A stretch of DNA of 42,287 bases from Betaproteobacteria bacterium (GCA_020621865.1 JAHRYW010000010.1:58788-101074), one strand, 5' to 3'; shown: positions 10,167 through 21,803, counted from the first letter of the stretch. Notes: generated by a model from the letters alone, not told the origin. Made by a program: numbers and translations.

Positions 10167-10819
10167 CAGAACGAGAAACTTTCCTTGGCCTCGGCGCCGT
10201 CGAGCGCCGGGATGACGGTTTCAAACAGATTGACGGTGTTATAGACACCCTCGGCGGTGCAGGTGATCAGTTGGGCTTCCATGACCGGTGCTTCGCCAAC
10301 GACGACAGCAAGGCGGCCGCCGACGCGCAACTGCTTGAGCAGGGCAGCGGGGACGGACGGCAGGGCGCCGGAAACGACGATGGCGTCGTACGGACGGCAT
10401 TGCGACCAGCCTTCGGCGCCGTTGCCGACTTCGACGCTGACGTTGGCGATGCCGGCGCGCTCAAGGTTGGCCTTGGCCATGGCGGCCAGTTCCGGGCGGA
10501 CTTCAACGGTGATTACATGCTCGGCGCGGGCGGCCAGCAAGGCGGCCATGTAACCGCTGCCGGTGCCGATCTCGAGAACCTTGTCGGTTTTCTGGAGGAC
10601 CAGTTCCTGCAGCATCTTGGCTTCGATCTTCGGGGCCAGCATGACCTGACCGTCGCCGAGCGGGATTTCCATGTCGGCAAAGGCCAGATTGCGATAGGCC
10701 GGGGGGGTGAAATCTTCGCGCTTGACGACGAAGAGCAGGTCGAGAACCTGCGGATCCAGAACCTCCCAGGGCCGGATCTGCTGTTCAATCATGTTGAAGC
10801 GCGCTTGCTCGATGTTCAT
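10166..10819 (-). CDS. pcm: Protein-L-isoaspartate O-methyltransferase
   Basis: The 217-aa SAM-dependent methyltransferase repairs isoaspartyl residues in damaged proteins. LAPKIEAKMLQEL, the SAM-binding loop VLEIGTGSGYMAALLA and VEVGNGAEGW are typical of the PCMT family. I start it at MNIEQARFNMIEQQIRPW, because GGAG lies 6 nt upstream and relatives begin there; an ATG 18 nt further upstream (10837) has no ribosome-binding site and lies against a palindrome. It is the first gene of pcm-rhodanese-tolC. A 20-bp palindrome precedes it. Confidence 0.92.
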   Translation of the reverse strand: MNIEQARFNMIEQQIRPWEVLDPQVLDLLFVVKREDFTPPAYRNLAFADMEIPLGDGQVMLAPKIEAKMLQELVLQKTDKVLEIGTGSGYMAALLAARAEHVITVEVRPELAAMAKANLERAGIANVSVEVGNGAEGWSQCRPYDAIVVSGALPSVPAALLKQLRVGGRLAVVVGEAPVMEAQLITCTAEGVYNTVNLFETVIPALDGAEAKESFSF

Positions 10820-10838
10820 TTGGGTCTCCGCAGGCATA

Positions 10839-10858
10839 ATATTAGCACAAGCTAATAT
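10839..10858. promoter_or_regulatory. 20-bp palindrome between tetR and pcm
   Basis: ATATTAGC (10839-10846) and GCTAATAT (10851-10858) are exact inverted copies around ACAA. The site is AT-rich, lies in the 60-nt gap upstream of pcm, and has no T-run. It looks like a binding site for a dimeric regulator at the pcm-rhodanese-tolC promoter. It differs from the operator before tetR, so a different regulator is likely. Confidence 0.55.
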
Positions 10859-10879
10859 ATTGATTCCGACAAATCAAAA

Positions 10880-11524
10880 TTATACCTGACTCTCCTTTTC
10901 CATCTTGCGCAAACCGTGGCGCAGAAGGTCCATGTGGATCTGCAGATACAACTGCGGATTGCTCTCGATCCCTTGGCAGCAACTCATCGAATGGCGCCAG
11001 ATCAGCAGCATCAGGATAGGGGCGATGACCACGTCGATGGTCGTTTCGACATCCAGGCTCCGGAACTCGCCGCTCGCCATGCCACGCTGCAAGGCAAAGC
11101 CGACCAACGCCCGGCCGCGGCTGATCACGTTTTCATAATAGAAACTGGCCACTTCGGGGAAGTTCCGTGCTTCTGCGACGATCAGCTTGGGAATGCCGGC
11201 GTAGGCGGTCTGGCCAATCTTGCTCCACCAGTTGTCGAGCAGCTTTTCCAGCAGTTCGAAGCTGCAGCCGGCATGTTTGGCGGCAATCGCTTCGCCTTCC
11301 GCGATGACCGGGACGATCCCTTCGCGGATCACCGCCTTGAACAGTGCTTCCTTGTTCTCGTAATAAAGATACAGGGTGCCCTTAGACACGCTGGCCCGGG
11401 TCGCGACATCTTCAAGGCGAGTGGCGGCGAAGCCCTTCTCGACGAAAAGGTCGAGCGCGGCAGCAAGCAGCTCCGAAGGTCGGGCTTCCTTGCGGCGTCG
11501 GCGGGGGGCGGGGATGGCAGGCAT
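10880..11524 (-). CDS. TetR/AcrR family transcriptional regulator
   Basis: The 214-aa product has a basic N-terminal tail (RRRRKEARP) and a TetR helix-turn-helix: LLAAALDLFVEKGFAATRLEDVATRASVSKGTLYLYYENKEALF (about 19-62) contains the recognition helix in VSKGTLYLYY. The rest is the ligand/dimer domain, which resembles regulators linked to efflux or fatty-acid genes; the ligand is unknown. A perfect inverted repeat directly before its ATG is the likely operator, implying autorepression. It lies upstream of pcm-rhodanese-tolC on the same strand, separated by 60 nt and another palindrome, so control of tolC is possible but unproven. Confidence 0.92.
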   Translation of the reverse strand: MPAIPAPRRRRKEARPSELLAAALDLFVEKGFAATRLEDVATRASVSKGTLYLYYENKEALFKAVIREGIVPVIAEGEAIAAKHAGCSFELLEKLLDNWWSKIGQTAYAGIPKLIVAEARNFPEVASFYYENVISRGRALVGFALQRGMASGEFRSLDVETTIDVVIAPILMLLIWRHSMSCCQGIESNPQLYLQIHMDLLRHGLRKMEKESQV

Positions 11525-11560
11525 TGGTAACTTAATGACTAGCGGGTCATTAAGTTACCA
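11525..11560. promoter_or_regulatory. Perfect 15-bp inverted repeat, probable TetR operator
   Basis: TGGTAACTTAATGAC (11525-11539) and GTCATTAAGTTACCA (11546-11560) are exact reverse complements with a 6-nt spacer (TAGCGG). The site begins at the base next to the tetR start codon. The inner ATGAC..GTCAT layout is common in TetR-family operators. It lies in the 53-nt gap between tetR and the carbonic anhydrase stop codon, so tetR is the only gene it can directly precede. Confidence 0.82.
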
Positions 11561-11577
11561 TCGCGTTGCTGTTCCGG

Positions 11578-12990
11578 TCAACGACCTTCCTTGATCAGAC
11601 GGCCGCTGGACGGCTGGATCGGCCGGGCGTTGTTTCTGTACAGCCGGCTGAAGATGTTGATCTGGTCCTGCGAGACTTGGACCGGTTGTTTCATGACCAG
11701 CCACAGCACGCCTTCCGAGCAGGGCGGCGTGGTCAGTGAACCCATGTAGGTGTAGTAGTTGCGGGCGGTCGGTAGCAGGGTGTTGAGGTCGACCAGCGTC
11801 GTCGGCGGGGAGACTGGGCTGTTCTTCTCCAGCGGCATGTTGTTCCACAGGGTCTGGATGAAGGGATTTTCGGTGCCGCGTTCAAGCAGCACGGCGACCA
11901 CCGCCAGTTGCCCTTCATCGGATTTGTGCACCAGATGGACGACCATGTCGAAGCGCTGGCCGTTCACTTTTTCTTCGGAAGGGCGATGGAAATGGAACTG
12001 GACCAGCTCGTAGGTCTTGCCGGTTAGCGAGATCGAGTTCTCGCCGAGTTCGACCTGGATGGTGTGGCCGTTGTCGACAATGCGGAAAGTCGACGGGCGG
12101 TAGGTGAACTTGATCGGCTCAAGATCGACCTTGATGCCATCCTTGATATCGATCGGTGACTGGCGTTCGCCGATGCCGCAAACCTTGTTCTTCGCGTCCA
12201 GCTTTGCCCAGTTTTCCGGGCCGCCGACGCCTTCGTAATCCCAATGGATGTGGGCGTGTTGCAGTGCCGGTTCGGCTTGAGCCAGTTCAAGCATGTAGCC
12301 TTCCTGGCGGGCCGGCCTTTTCGCTTTCGGCGCGGCGGTCGGGGCGGTATGGACGAGGTAGGTTGCCGGCTTGCTTGGTGCCGCCTCCCTGACTGGCGTC
12401 GGTGCCGGTGCCCTGGCGCTTTCCATTTGCGTCTTCAGGTTGGGCTTGATCGACGGGATGCCGCCGTGTTCGGCGTCGCTTGCCTTGATGGCGGCGGGCT
12501 TTTCGGCCTTGGCCAGTTCCTTCTTGAGCAGTGCATCGTTGGCGGCCTTGAGTTGGCCTGCCGCCTCGTTGGCTTTTTGTGCAATTTCCGCCTGGCTGTC
12601 CTTGGGCGGTCGGCAGACTTCGCGCAGTACCTTGTCGTCCAGAGTGCCAGTGCGGACCGGCAGGTCGCTGCCATTGATCTCTTCCTCGCGGACGAGTTCG
12701 TTTTCGTTTCTTTTGTAAATCCGCTTGATGGTGTTGGCGTTGCGCGTCGAGCAGTCGTAGCGGGTGATCGCCTCGATGACGCGGTAGGGGGCGCCGGACT
12801 TTACATCGGTCAGTTCCTTGTCGAGGACGACCCGGCCCTGGGCCTGAACGGTATTCCCCTCGCGCTTGAGGCTGGTGCGATCAATCTCGATGCGCTTGCC
12901 CGGTTCGGACGAAATGGTTTGCCAGGTCGGCGCTGCCGATGCGGCCCAGGGCAGGGCGGCGAGCAGGCTGGCGATGATCAGTTGGCGCAT
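11578..12990 (-). CDS. Periplasmic alpha-carbonic anhydrase with adhesin-E-like N-domain
   Basis: The 470-aa product starts with a signal peptide ([19 protein letters not shown]). Residues about 20-130 resemble a surface-adhesin protein E-like domain ([33 protein letters not shown]). A charged/Ala-Pro linker follows (about 135-235). The C-terminal 235 residues are an alpha-carbonic anhydrase: zinc ligands H333 and H335 (QFHFH) and H352 (VVHLVH), and the [16 protein letters not shown] block with the Thr that orients the zinc hydroxide. It would interconvert CO2 and bicarbonate in the periplasm. The ATG at 12990 precedes the signal peptide; the open frame runs further upstream without one. The adhesin-E assignment is by resemblance only. 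Confidence 0.85.
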   Translation of the reverse strand: MRQLIIASLLAALPWAASAAPTWQTISSEPGKRIEIDRTSLKREGNTVQAQGRVVLDKELTDVKSGAPYRVIEAITRYDCSTRNANTIKRIYKRNENELVREEEINGSDLPVRTGTLDDKVLREVCRPPKDSQAEIAQKANEAAGQLKAANDALLKKELAKAEKPAAIKASDAEHGGIPSIKPNLKTQMESARAPAPTPVREAAPSKPATYLVHTAPTAAPKAKRPARQEGYMLELAQAEPALQHAHIHWDYEGVGGPENWAKLDAKNKVCGIGERQSPIDIKDGIKVDLEPIKFTYRPSTFRIVDNGHTIQVELGENSISLTGKTYELVQFHFHRPSEEKVNGQRFDMVVHLVHKSDEGQLAVVAVLLERGTENPFIQTLWNNMPLEKNSPVSPPTTLVDLNTLLPTARNYYTYMGSLTTPPCSEGVLWLVMKQPVQVSQDQINIFSRLYRNNARPIQPSSGRLIKEGR

Positions 12991-13113
12991 CTGGTATCCC
13001 TTTATCTTTTCTAATCTACGGCTTGTCGAAGATATTTCGGCTGGTTTCGAGAAATCTTGAGCGCGTTTTGTCATTCCTTGCATTTTGCCTGTATTTCCAG
13101 TAACTTGCGACCC

Positions 13114-15178
<2,065 letters not shown>

Positions 15179-15207
15179 GCGCCCATAGAGCTAGACAGAC
15201 AAAGGAA

Positions 15208-15233
15208 AGGCGGCTGAATCAGCCGCCTTTTTT
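15208..15233 (+). terminator. Rho-independent terminator of thiC
   Basis: GGCGGCT (15209-15215), loop GAATC, AGCCGCC (15221-15227), then six T. It is 30 nt after the thiC stop and just before the convergent histidine kinase gene. On the minus strand it lacks a good T-run (TTTCC). Confidence 0.93.
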
Positions 15234-15250
15234 ATGGCGAATGGCCGAAC

Positions 15251-18238
15251 TCAGGGAGTGGCGCGTTGGCTTAGCCAACGAATCAGCGATTCGTAAAACC
15301 GTTCAGGCACCACCGGCTTGGCCAGGAAGTCGTTCATGCCGGCATCCAGGCAGTTCTCCCTGTCGTCGCTGAATGCGTTGGCGGTCATGGCCAGAATGGG
15401 AACCGCCTGCAATCCCGGCAATTGTCTGATTTGCCGAGTCGCTTCCAGGCCATCCATCTGGGGCATTTGCATGTCCATCAGGATCAGCGCATAGGGTGTT
15501 TTCCGGGCTTTTTCGACGGCGATCAAGCCATTTTCCGCGGTGTCGACGATGAGTCCCGTGGTTGCCAGAAGTTCTTCGGCAACCATCTGATTGATCGGTT
15601 CGTCTTCGACGAGCAGGATGCGCCGGCCGGAGAATTGTTCGCGCAGGGTGGCTTCCGTTTCGTCAACACCGAGGCTGGGCTGCTGTTGCGTCCCTACGTC
15701 GTTGCTGCGCCCCAGGCGCGCGGTAAACCAGAAGGTGCTGCCGACGCCTGGTGTGCTGCTTACCCCGACGTCGCCGTTCATCAGCCCGGCCAGGCGCTTG
15801 GTGATCGCCAAGCCGAGTCCGGTGCCGCCATATTCGCGGGTGGTCGAGCTGTCCGCCTGCTCAAAGGCTGAGAAAAGCCGTGCCTGGGCTTCGGGCGTAA
15901 TGCCGATGCCCGTATCCTGCACCTCGAAACGGATGCGTACGGATTCCGCATCTTCTTCGAACACGTCGGCGCGCAAGGTGATTTGGCCGGTCTTGGTGAA
16001 CTTGATCGCGTTGTTGGCGTAGTTGAGCAGTGCCTGCGTCAGCCGCGTCGGATCGCCGAGCAGGTGACGCGGCACGCCACTGGTTTCCATCCGCAGCTTG
16101 ATGCCCTTGGCCTGGGCGCGCGCTGCCAGGATGGAAGAGATATTGCTCAGCAAGGATTCGACCACGACGTCGGTGTGTTCGAGCGTCAGCTTGCCGGCTT
16201 CGATCTTGGAAAGGTCAAGAATGTCGTTGATGACGCTCAACAGGTGGTCGGCGGCGGCGTTGATGGTGTCGAGCCGCTCGGCCTGCTTCTCGCTGACGCC
16301 ATCGCGCCGCAGGAGATGCGCCATGCCGAGGATCGCGTTCAGCGGGGTCCTGATTTCATGGCTCATGTTGGCCAGAAACTGGCTCTTGGCATGGGTTTCC
16401 GCCTTGGCGGAATCGCGCTCGCGGCGGGTGCGCAGGGTTTGCACGCCAAAGGCGAGGTTTCGGCTCAGTTCTTCGAGCAATTCGACTTCCTGGGGGCCGA
16501 ATGCTTCGGGAACGGCGGCGTAAATGGTCAGTGCGCCGATGGTGTGGCCTTCGGAGATCAGCGGCAGCCCGATGCTGGACTCGTAGCCGCGCCTCAAGAT
16601 GGCCTCCCGCCAATGCGCCAGCTTGGGATTGGTCCGTACTTGCTGCGCCACCGAGGTCTGCCCGGTGCGGATGGCAGTGCCGGTGGGGCCTTGGCCCAGC
16701 ACGCTGGCGCCATCCCAGGAGATTTCGACCGACTCCAGGTAGCCCTGCTCGAAGCCCGAGATGGCAACCGGGCGCACCCGGCGGTGCTCGTCGTTTTCCG
16801 GTATGCCGACCCAGGCCATCATGTACTCGCCGACGTCCACCACCAGGCGACACACATCGTCCAGAAGGCTTTGTTCATCCGTTGCGCGCGCCAGTAGTAG
16901 GTTGCAATCGCTCAACAGGCGCAGCGAACGGTTCAGGCGCTGCGCCTCCAGCTGGGCAAGCTTGCGCTCCGTGACATCGCGGGTCACCTTCGAGAAACCG
17001 ATCAGGGCCCCTGAGGGATCGTGCAGGGCGGTGATGATGGTGTCGGCGTAGAAGGTGCTGCCGTCCTTGCGAACCCGCCAGTTTTCGTCCTCCGCCAGGC
17101 CGTTTTGGCGCGCCCTGTTCAGCAGGGCGGCGGCTTTGCCGCTTGCGCCATCGTCGGGGGGGTAGAAGAGGTCGATCGATTTGCCGAGAATCTCCGCTGT
17201 CTCGTAGCCCTGCAGGCACCGGGATCCCTCGTTCCATGAGGCGACCCGGCCATCCGGGTCGAGCAGGATGATGGAGTAATCCTTGACGCTGGAGATCATC
17301 ATCCGCAGTTGCTCTTCACGCTTGAAGAGGGCTTCTTCGGCCTGCACCCGCTCGGCCTTCAGGGCCGCCAGGGAAAGGCCGGTCAGTTGCGTCGTCGCGA
17401 TGTAGCTCCACAGGAGAATGAGCCCGAGTTGGGCGTCCTGAAGATTGAAGGCGCCCAGGCCGGTCGAAGCGCTCCACGCGGCAACCATGGCAAAACCGAG
17501 CGAGGCGATGGCAGCGGCGATGATGCCGAAGTGCAGTGCTGCCCAGGCAAAGAGCGGTAGGGTCAGGAAGGCCAGCGAGAGGCGCAGGCCGACGTCGCCA
17601 TAGCTGGTGACGAAGGCGAACCAGGCGGCGACACTGGCCACGACGAACCAGAGCGCCAGGCCGCGCTTCTGCTGGCCGAGCCGGGCCAGGCTTTTCTGGG
17701 TCAACGGGAGCAGGATCGGCCCGGCCAGCAGCAGGCCGACCGTGTCGCCGACCCACCAGGTCAGCCAGGCGATGCCCAAACCATCTGCCGACACCAGGCC
17801 GGCCAGGTAGAGGCACAAGGTGCCGCCGGTGGCCGAGATGAGCATGCCGGCCGCGCTGGCGGCGATGAAGGTAATGACGTCGGCCTGGCGGATGAAGGCA
17901 TAGTTGAACCCGGCGCGGCGCAGCCAATAGGCGGTAACCCAGGGGGCGATGGTGTTGCCGATGGCCGTGCCCAGCGCCAGGGTGGCGGACGACCCGATGG
18001 CCAAGTTGACCAAGAAGGCCCCCACTGCGATACCCGGCCAAAGCCCTGCTCCCCAGCGAATCAGCGCGGCTACGGCGATGCCGGTGGGCAGCCAGATCAG
18101 GGTGATCTGCGAGCCGTAATACGGCAGCTTGAGACCGAGCCAGCCGGTAATGAAATAGGCGGCGGCCAGGATGGCCAGGCGGCTGACCTGTCGGGCGGTG
18201 CTGACGGGGACTGCGTGGTCTGGATGGATATTTTTCAT
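15251..18238 (-). CDS. MASE1-PAS-GAF hybrid histidine kinase with receiver domain
   Basis: The 995-aa product has, in order: a MASE1-type integral-membrane sensor (about residues 15-300; [21 protein letters not shown] in part), a PAS domain (about 310-425), a GAF domain (about 450-590), HisKA with H627 in [14 protein letters not shown], an HATPase domain ([22 protein letters not shown]) and a C-terminal receiver with D922 in [13 protein letters not shown]. It phosphorylates itself and passes phosphate to its own receiver; no separate output regulator lies nearby, so it probably acts through an unlinked partner. A TTG at 18253 also opens the frame, but the ATG at 18238 has GGGAGG just upstream and is preferred. 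The signal sensed is unknown. Confidence 0.93.
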   Translation of the reverse strand: MKNIHPDHAVPVSTARQVSRLAILAAAYFITGWLGLKLPYYGSQITLIWLPTGIAVAALIRWGAGLWPGIAVGAFLVNLAIGSSATLALGTAIGNTIAPWVTAYWLRRAGFNYAFIRQADVITFIAASAAGMLISATGGTLCLYLAGLVSADGLGIAWLTWWVGDTVGLLLAGPILLPLTQKSLARLGQQKRGLALWFVVASVAAWFAFVTSYGDVGLRLSLAFLTLPLFAWAALHFGIIAAAIASLGFAMVAAWSASTGLGAFNLQDAQLGLILLWSYIATTQLTGLSLAALKAERVQAEEALFKREEQLRMMISSVKDYSIILLDPDGRVASWNEGSRCLQGYETAEILGKSIDLFYPPDDGASGKAAALLNRARQNGLAEDENWRVRKDGSTFYADTIITALHDPSGALIGFSKVTRDVTERKLAQLEAQRLNRSLRLLSDCNLLLARATDEQSLLDDVCRLVVDVGEYMMAWVGIPENDEHRRVRPVAISGFEQGYLESVEISWDGASVLGQGPTGTAIRTGQTSVAQQVRTNPKLAHWREAILRRGYESSIGLPLISEGHTIGALTIYAAVPEAFGPQEVELLEELSRNLAFGVQTLRTRRERDSAKAETHAKSQFLANMSHEIRTPLNAILGMAHLLRRDGVSEKQAERLDTINAAADHLLSVINDILDLSKIEAGKLTLEHTDVVVESLLSNISSILAARAQAKGIKLRMETSGVPRHLLGDPTRLTQALLNYANNAIKFTKTGQITLRADVFEEDAESVRIRFEVQDTGIGITPEAQARLFSAFEQADSSTTREYGGTGLGLAITKRLAGLMNGDVGVSSTPGVGSTFWFTARLGRSNDVGTQQQPSLGVDETEATLREQFSGRRILLVEDEPINQMVAEELLATTGLIVDTAENGLIAVEKARKTPYALILMDMQMPQMDGLEATRQIRQLPGLQAVPILAMTANAFSDDRENCLDAGMNDFLAKPVVPERFYESLIRWLSQRATP

Positions 18239-18414
18239 GGGCCTCCCTGGCAACCGGGTTTGTTCTGTTGGCCTCCGTAAGCCGTTGCCGATGCGTATCG
18301 GGCTGGCGGGAGGCGTGTCAGGGAAACCGGTCCGCTCCGGCCGTGGGTGTCCTCGCCTTGCCCCGGCCCAAGCTTTCTTTGCCTATACGTTAAATCTACT
18401 CCGAATATCGCGGA

Positions 18415-18606
18415 TTGGCTGCGGAAAGTTATGCGAAACGGTGGTTGGCGCCGTGGGGGACAAGGCGCCAAGCCGCGCTTGGCGACCGACAGGTGCTGGA
18501 GGTGTTGGCGCCCGCGCAGCGCAAGCAGATGGCGGAGATGAAGGCGGAGCGCGAGGCCAATCTGGGTGACGGAGCGCGCGGTGGGGATGCTGGGTCCCGC
18601 CGCTAA
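18415..18606 (+). CDS. Small ORF or gene remnant, function unknown
   Basis: The 457-nt gap between the histidine kinase and the ABC transporter contains a plus-strand frame, open from 18394, with a first usable start at TTG 18415 and a stop at 18606. It encodes 63 residues ending in a charged segment (VLAPAQRKQMAEMKAERE) that loosely resembles the LTXXQ-type helices of Spy/CpxP-like periplasmic proteins. No ribosome-binding site or signal peptide is seen. It may be the tail of a decayed gene, or noise. The rest of the gap holds a patch of AT-rich DNA (18368-18410) that could carry the kinase promoter, then a terminator and a repeat copy. Confidence 0.2.
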   Translation: MAAESYAKRWLAPWGTRRQAALGDRQVLEVLAPAQRKQMAEMKAEREANLGDGARGGDAGSRR

Positions 18607-18634
18607 ACGGTCAGCTGAATTGTCCGGTCAATAC

Positions 18635-18654
18635 AAAAAAGCTGCCACGGCAGC
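18635..18654 (-). terminator. Rho-independent terminator of the ABC transporter gene
   Basis: On the minus strand, GCTGCC and GGCAGC form a stem around GT (18641-18654), followed by six T (18640-18635). It lies 58 nt past the ABC transporter stop, directly after repeat copy C. Confidence 0.88.
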
Positions 18655-18655
18655 C

Positions 18656-18700
18656 TTTTCCGTTTTTGGCCAAAAAAACCGGCCGACCGTAGCATTGGCG
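18656..18700 (-). repeat. Dispersed AATGCTACGGTC element, copy C
   Basis: The core reads on the minus strand at 18696-18685, followed by GGCCGG, T7, GGCCAAAAACGG. The second half is close to a perfect palindrome (CCG-T-tract-GGCC-A-tract-CGG). It sits between the ABC transporter stop (18712) and its terminator, in the gene's own orientation. Its NATVG frame is open as well (NATVGRFFWPKTEKAA). Confidence 0.88.
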
Positions 18701-18711
18701 ACGAAGGGGCT

Positions 18712-20427
18712 TCAATCGTCCTCGTTCGGCGCGAAGCGGAAATCCTCGGCCCGGCTGTTTTGCCAGCCGCCTTCGCCATTCAGCGCCAGCACCTGGCGGT
18801 GGTATTTGAGGATGGCCGGGCGGTGGGCGACGCTGACCAGGGTCGTGTCGAGGGTCAGCAGCAGCTTGTAGAGCGCATCTTCGTTGGCGCTGTCGAGGGC
18901 GCTGGTGGCTTCGTCGAGCACCGCGTAGCGGGGTTTGACGATCAGTATCCGGGCAAAGGCGAGGCGTTGCTGCTCGCCGACCGAAAGCACCTTGGACCAG
19001 TCGGCCTCGGCGTCGAAGCCGCCGAAACGCGAGGCAAGGTCCGGCAGGTTGACCTGTTCGAGCACCTTGAGCAGTTGGGCGTCGGCCACGGCATGGCCGT
19101 TGTGCGGATAGAGCAACTGGCTGCGCAGGGTGCCGAGCAGCATGTAGGGCTGCTGAGGCAGGAACAGGATGTTGTTGGGGGCCGGCCGGTAGATGGTGCC
19201 GCTGCCGTTGTACCAGAGGCCGGCGATGGCGCGCAGCAGCGAACTCTTGCCGCTGCCGCTCTTGCCGACGATCATCAGGTGGTCGCCGCGCGGCACCTTG
19301 ATCGACAGGTTGTGGAGCAGCGTGCGCTCGCAGTTGGGCGTCTGCAGCGTCAGGTTTTCCAGCGTCAGGTGATTGGCGTCTACCGAGACGATGCCGCTGC
19401 TGCGCCGTGGCGGGCAGCCGGGATGGCCGGGCAGGAAGCGCGCCAGCGTGTCGAGGCGGTCGATGCCGGCGGCGAAGCGGCTGAGGCTTTCGAAGTTCTC
19501 GATAATTAGCGAAAAGGCGGCCAGCACGGCGGCGAAGGCGCCAGCCGCCTGAACGGCCCGGCCGACTTCCAGCTCGCCTGAGAGGACGTCGGAGGCGATG
19601 ATGGCGCTGGGCATTACGATGGTCAGCAGGCTGTAAGCGTACTGGAAGAAATTGAGTCCGAACTGGGCGCGGACCAGCCGCTTGAAATTCTTGAAGGCGG
19701 CGGCGAAGCGTTTTCGTACCTGCTGCTGCTCCTGCCCCTCGCCGCGATAGAGGGCGATCGATTCGGCATTCTCGCGGATCCGGACCAGGCCGAAGCGGAA
19801 ATCCGCCTCGCGCCGCAGTTGCTGGAAGTTCAGGTTCATCAGTCGCTTGCCGAAGACGAAGATGGTGATGAATGTCCCGGCGGTGGCGTAAAGCATCAGA
19901 AAGTAGACCAGTTCGCGGGAGATGCTCCACAAAACGGTGCTGAAAGCGACCAGTTGCAATGCCGATCCAATGAAGATCAGCAGGAAGTACAGCGAGCGCT
20001 GGGTAAAGGTGTTGATGTCCTCGGCGACGCGCTGGTCGGGGTTGTCGATGCTGGCGTTGGCGTTCAGCTCGTAGAAATTCCGGTGGCTGAAATAGCTGTC
20101 GAGGAAACGGTGCGTCAGCCAGCGTCGCCAGTGGATGCCCAGGGTGTCGCGGACAAAGTAATGCAGCGCGAAGATCGGTACCGCCATGACCAGCAGGCCG
20201 AGGCAATACTTGATCGAATCCCAGAAGCGCTGCTCGTCGTGGGCGGCCAGCGCCGAGGTAAATTCGCCGGTCTGCTCGTTGAACAGCACGGCGAAGCGCG
20301 TCTGGCCGAGCAGCAGGATGACCAACAGGGCGAGCAGTCCCCAGGCCTTGAGCCGCTCGTCCTGCCGCCAGTAGGGCGAGGCGATGGCCCAGAATCGCTT
20401 CCAGAGATGTCGGTCGGCCGGTGTCAT
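18712..20427 (-). CDS. SbmA/BacA/YddA-type ABC transporter, fused permease-ATPase
   Basis: The 571-aa half-transporter has an N-terminal membrane domain of about six helices (residues about 25-330), with the family block GIHWRRWLTHRFLDSYFSHRNFYEL in part and NPDQRVAEDI. A C-terminal ATPase follows: Walker A GKSGSGKSS (about 387-395), Q-loop LPQQPYML, signature LSVGEQQR, Walker B YAVLDEATSALD and H-loop SVAHR. This architecture is that of the ABC_membrane_2/YddA group, related to SbmA and BacA, linked to vitamin B12, antimicrobial peptide or long-chain fatty-acid transport. The substrate cannot be told. It stands alone with its own terminator and is divergent from ykgJ. Confidence 0.92.
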   Translation of the reverse strand: MTPADRHLWKRFWAIASPYWRQDERLKAWGLLALLVILLLGQTRFAVLFNEQTGEFTSALAAHDEQRFWDSIKYCLGLLVMAVPIFALHYFVRDTLGIHWRRWLTHRFLDSYFSHRNFYELNANASIDNPDQRVAEDINTFTQRSLYFLLIFIGSALQLVAFSTVLWSISRELVYFLMLYATAGTFITIFVFGKRLMNLNFQQLRREADFRFGLVRIRENAESIALYRGEGQEQQQVRKRFAAAFKNFKRLVRAQFGLNFFQYAYSLLTIVMPSAIIASDVLSGELEVGRAVQAAGAFAAVLAAFSLIIENFESLSRFAAGIDRLDTLARFLPGHPGCPPRRSSGIVSVDANHLTLENLTLQTPNCERTLLHNLSIKVPRGDHLMIVGKSGSGKSSLLRAIAGLWYNGSGTIYRPAPNNILFLPQQPYMLLGTLRSQLLYPHNGHAVADAQLLKVLEQVNLPDLASRFGGFDAEADWSKVLSVGEQQRLAFARILIVKPRYAVLDEATSALDSANEDALYKLLLTLDTTLVSVAHRPAILKYHRQVLALNGEGGWQNSRAEDFRFAPNEDD

Positions 20428-20610
20428 GGTCTGTTTCCGGAAAGGCTGCTTGTGCTTGCTCCGACGGGGATGAAAGGCGGCTATGCCCGTTGGCTCCGTT
20501 TTACTCTCAGGACGGCGCCAGGGTCAAGCCGGCTTGCCGGAGGCATACGTCCTTCCAGCGGCCGGAGCGTTCAATAAAATGACCTTGCAATCGGATTCAT
20601 GCACCGTTGC

Positions 20611-20654
20611 CGCGAATGCTACGGTCGATGGCAAAAAATGGCCAAAATCGAAAT
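20611..20654 (+). repeat. Dispersed AATGCTACGGTC element, copy D
   Basis: Core at 20615-20626, then GATGGC, A6, TGGCCAAAATCGAAAT. It is the A-tract sub-type, like copy A. It lies in the 242-nt gap between the divergent ABC transporter and ykgJ, ending 15 nt before the ykgJ start, so it would be in the ykgJ leader. The rest of the gap shows an AT-rich patch (CAATAAAATG, about 20572) that may be a promoter; nothing else is clear. Confidence 0.85.
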
Positions 20655-20669
20655 CTGCGACAATGGCGC

Positions 20670-20945
20670 ATGTCCGAAATAAAGCCTTGCGGCGTGTCGC
20701 CGCCGATGAAATGCCGACCGGGTTGCGGCGCCTGCTGCATCGCGCCGTCGATTTCGTCGCTGCACAAGCCCGCCGGGGAGCCGTGCATACATCTCGACGC
20801 CGAATTCCGCTGCCGCATCTTCGGCCGGCCGGAACGCCCGGAATGCTGTGCCGGCCTGCAGCCTTCGCCGGAAATGTGCGGCGAAACCCGCGAGCAGGCG
20901 CTGCATGGGCTGGCCGAACTCGAAGTTTTGACCCATCCGGGATAG
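20670..20945 (+). CDS. YkgJ family cysteine-cluster protein
   Basis: The 91-aa product starts [23 protein letters not shown] and carries the YkgJ cysteine pattern: [26 protein letters not shown], the CC of [11 protein letters not shown] and MCG, ending [15 protein letters not shown]. The closest familiar relative is E. coli YkgJ, with the same order and similar length. The cysteines probably bind a metal (zinc or iron-sulfur); the function is not known. The ATG at 20670 fits relatives better than the earlier start at 20607, which would translate the dispersed repeat. It is 33 nt before uppP. Confidence 0.85.
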   Translation: MSEIKPCGVSPPMKCRPGCGACCIAPSISSLHKPAGEPCIHLDAEFRCRIFGRPERPECCAGLQPSPEMCGETREQALHGLAELEVLTHPG

Positions 20946-20978
20946 TAGAATGCGGCCTCCCAACATTGGCTGCGCTCC

Positions 20979-21803
20979 ATGGACCCGATTCTTCTGCTCA
21001 AAGCCCTGATCCTCGGCATCGTCGAAGGACTGACCGAATTTTTGCCGATTTCCTCGACCGGGCATCTGATCCTGGCTGGCGATTTGCTGGATTTCAATGA
21101 CGATCGCGGCAAGTTGTTCGAAATTGTCATCCAGTCCGGCGCCATCCTCGCCGTCGTCTGGGAATATCGCGAACGCCTCATGGTCGTCGCGCGTGGCGCC
21201 TTCAATGACAAGGCGGCCCAGAAATTCATCCTCAACCTGTTCGTTGCCTTTCTGCCGCTGGCCATCCTCGGCCTGGCCTTCGGCAAGGCGATCAAGGCCA
21301 ATCTGTTCAACCCCATCGCCGTGGCGACCACCTTCATCCTCGGCGCCTTCGTCATCCTCTGGGCCGAAAAGCGCGAACACGCCATCCGGGTCCAGACGGT
21401 CGAGGAAATGACCTTGCTCGATGCCCTGAAAATGGGCCTGGCCCAGGCCGTGGCCTTGATTCCTGGTACCTCGCGCTCCGGTGCGACGATCATCGGCGGC
21501 CTGTTCTTCGGCCTGTCGCGCAAGGCGGCGACCGAGTTTTCCTTCTTCCTCGCCATTCCGACGCTGGGCGCGGCGACCGTCTATCAGCTCTACAAGGAGC
21601 GCGCGCTGCTCAACGCCGACGATATCGGCATGTGGGTGGTCGGCTTCGTTTCCGCCTTCATTTCGGCCTTCCTGTGCGTGCGCTGGCTGCTGCGCTTCAT
21701 TTCCAGCCACGATTTCACGCCCTTCGCCTGGTATCGGATCGTCTTCGGCATCGTCGTGTTGCTGACCGCCCATTTCGGCTGGGTGCAATGGACCGCGGGC
21801 TGA
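20979..21803 (+). CDS. uppP: Undecaprenyl-diphosphatase UppP (BacA)
   Basis: The 274-aa polytopic membrane protein recycles undecaprenyl diphosphate to the monophosphate carrier for peptidoglycan and LPS O-antigen. It has the family motifs [17 protein letters not shown] (residues 14-30, with E16, E20 and H29) and [13 protein letters not shown]. About eight hydrophobic helices are visible and the length equals the family norm. A -10-like TAGAAT (20946-20951) lies just upstream. Its end overlaps yqiA by 16 nt, so the two are translationally linked. Confidence 0.97.
   Translation: MDPILLLKALILGIVEGLTEFLPISSTGHLILAGDLLDFNDDRGKLFEIVIQSGAILAVVWEYRERLMVVARGAFNDKAAQKFILNLFVAFLPLAILGLAFGKAIKANLFNPIAVATTFILGAFVILWAEKREHAIRVQTVEEMTLLDALKMGLAQAVALIPGTSRSGATIIGGLFFGLSRKAATEFSFFLAIPTLGAATVYQLYKERALLNADDIGMWVVGFVSAFISAFLCVRWLLRFISSHDFTPFAWYRIVFGIVVLLTAHFGWVQWTAG

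Noticed and set aside
18236..18253. TTG start of the histidine kinase at 18253
   Set aside because: The ATG 15 nt downstream has a strong GGGAGG ribosome-binding site; the TTG start would translate that site.
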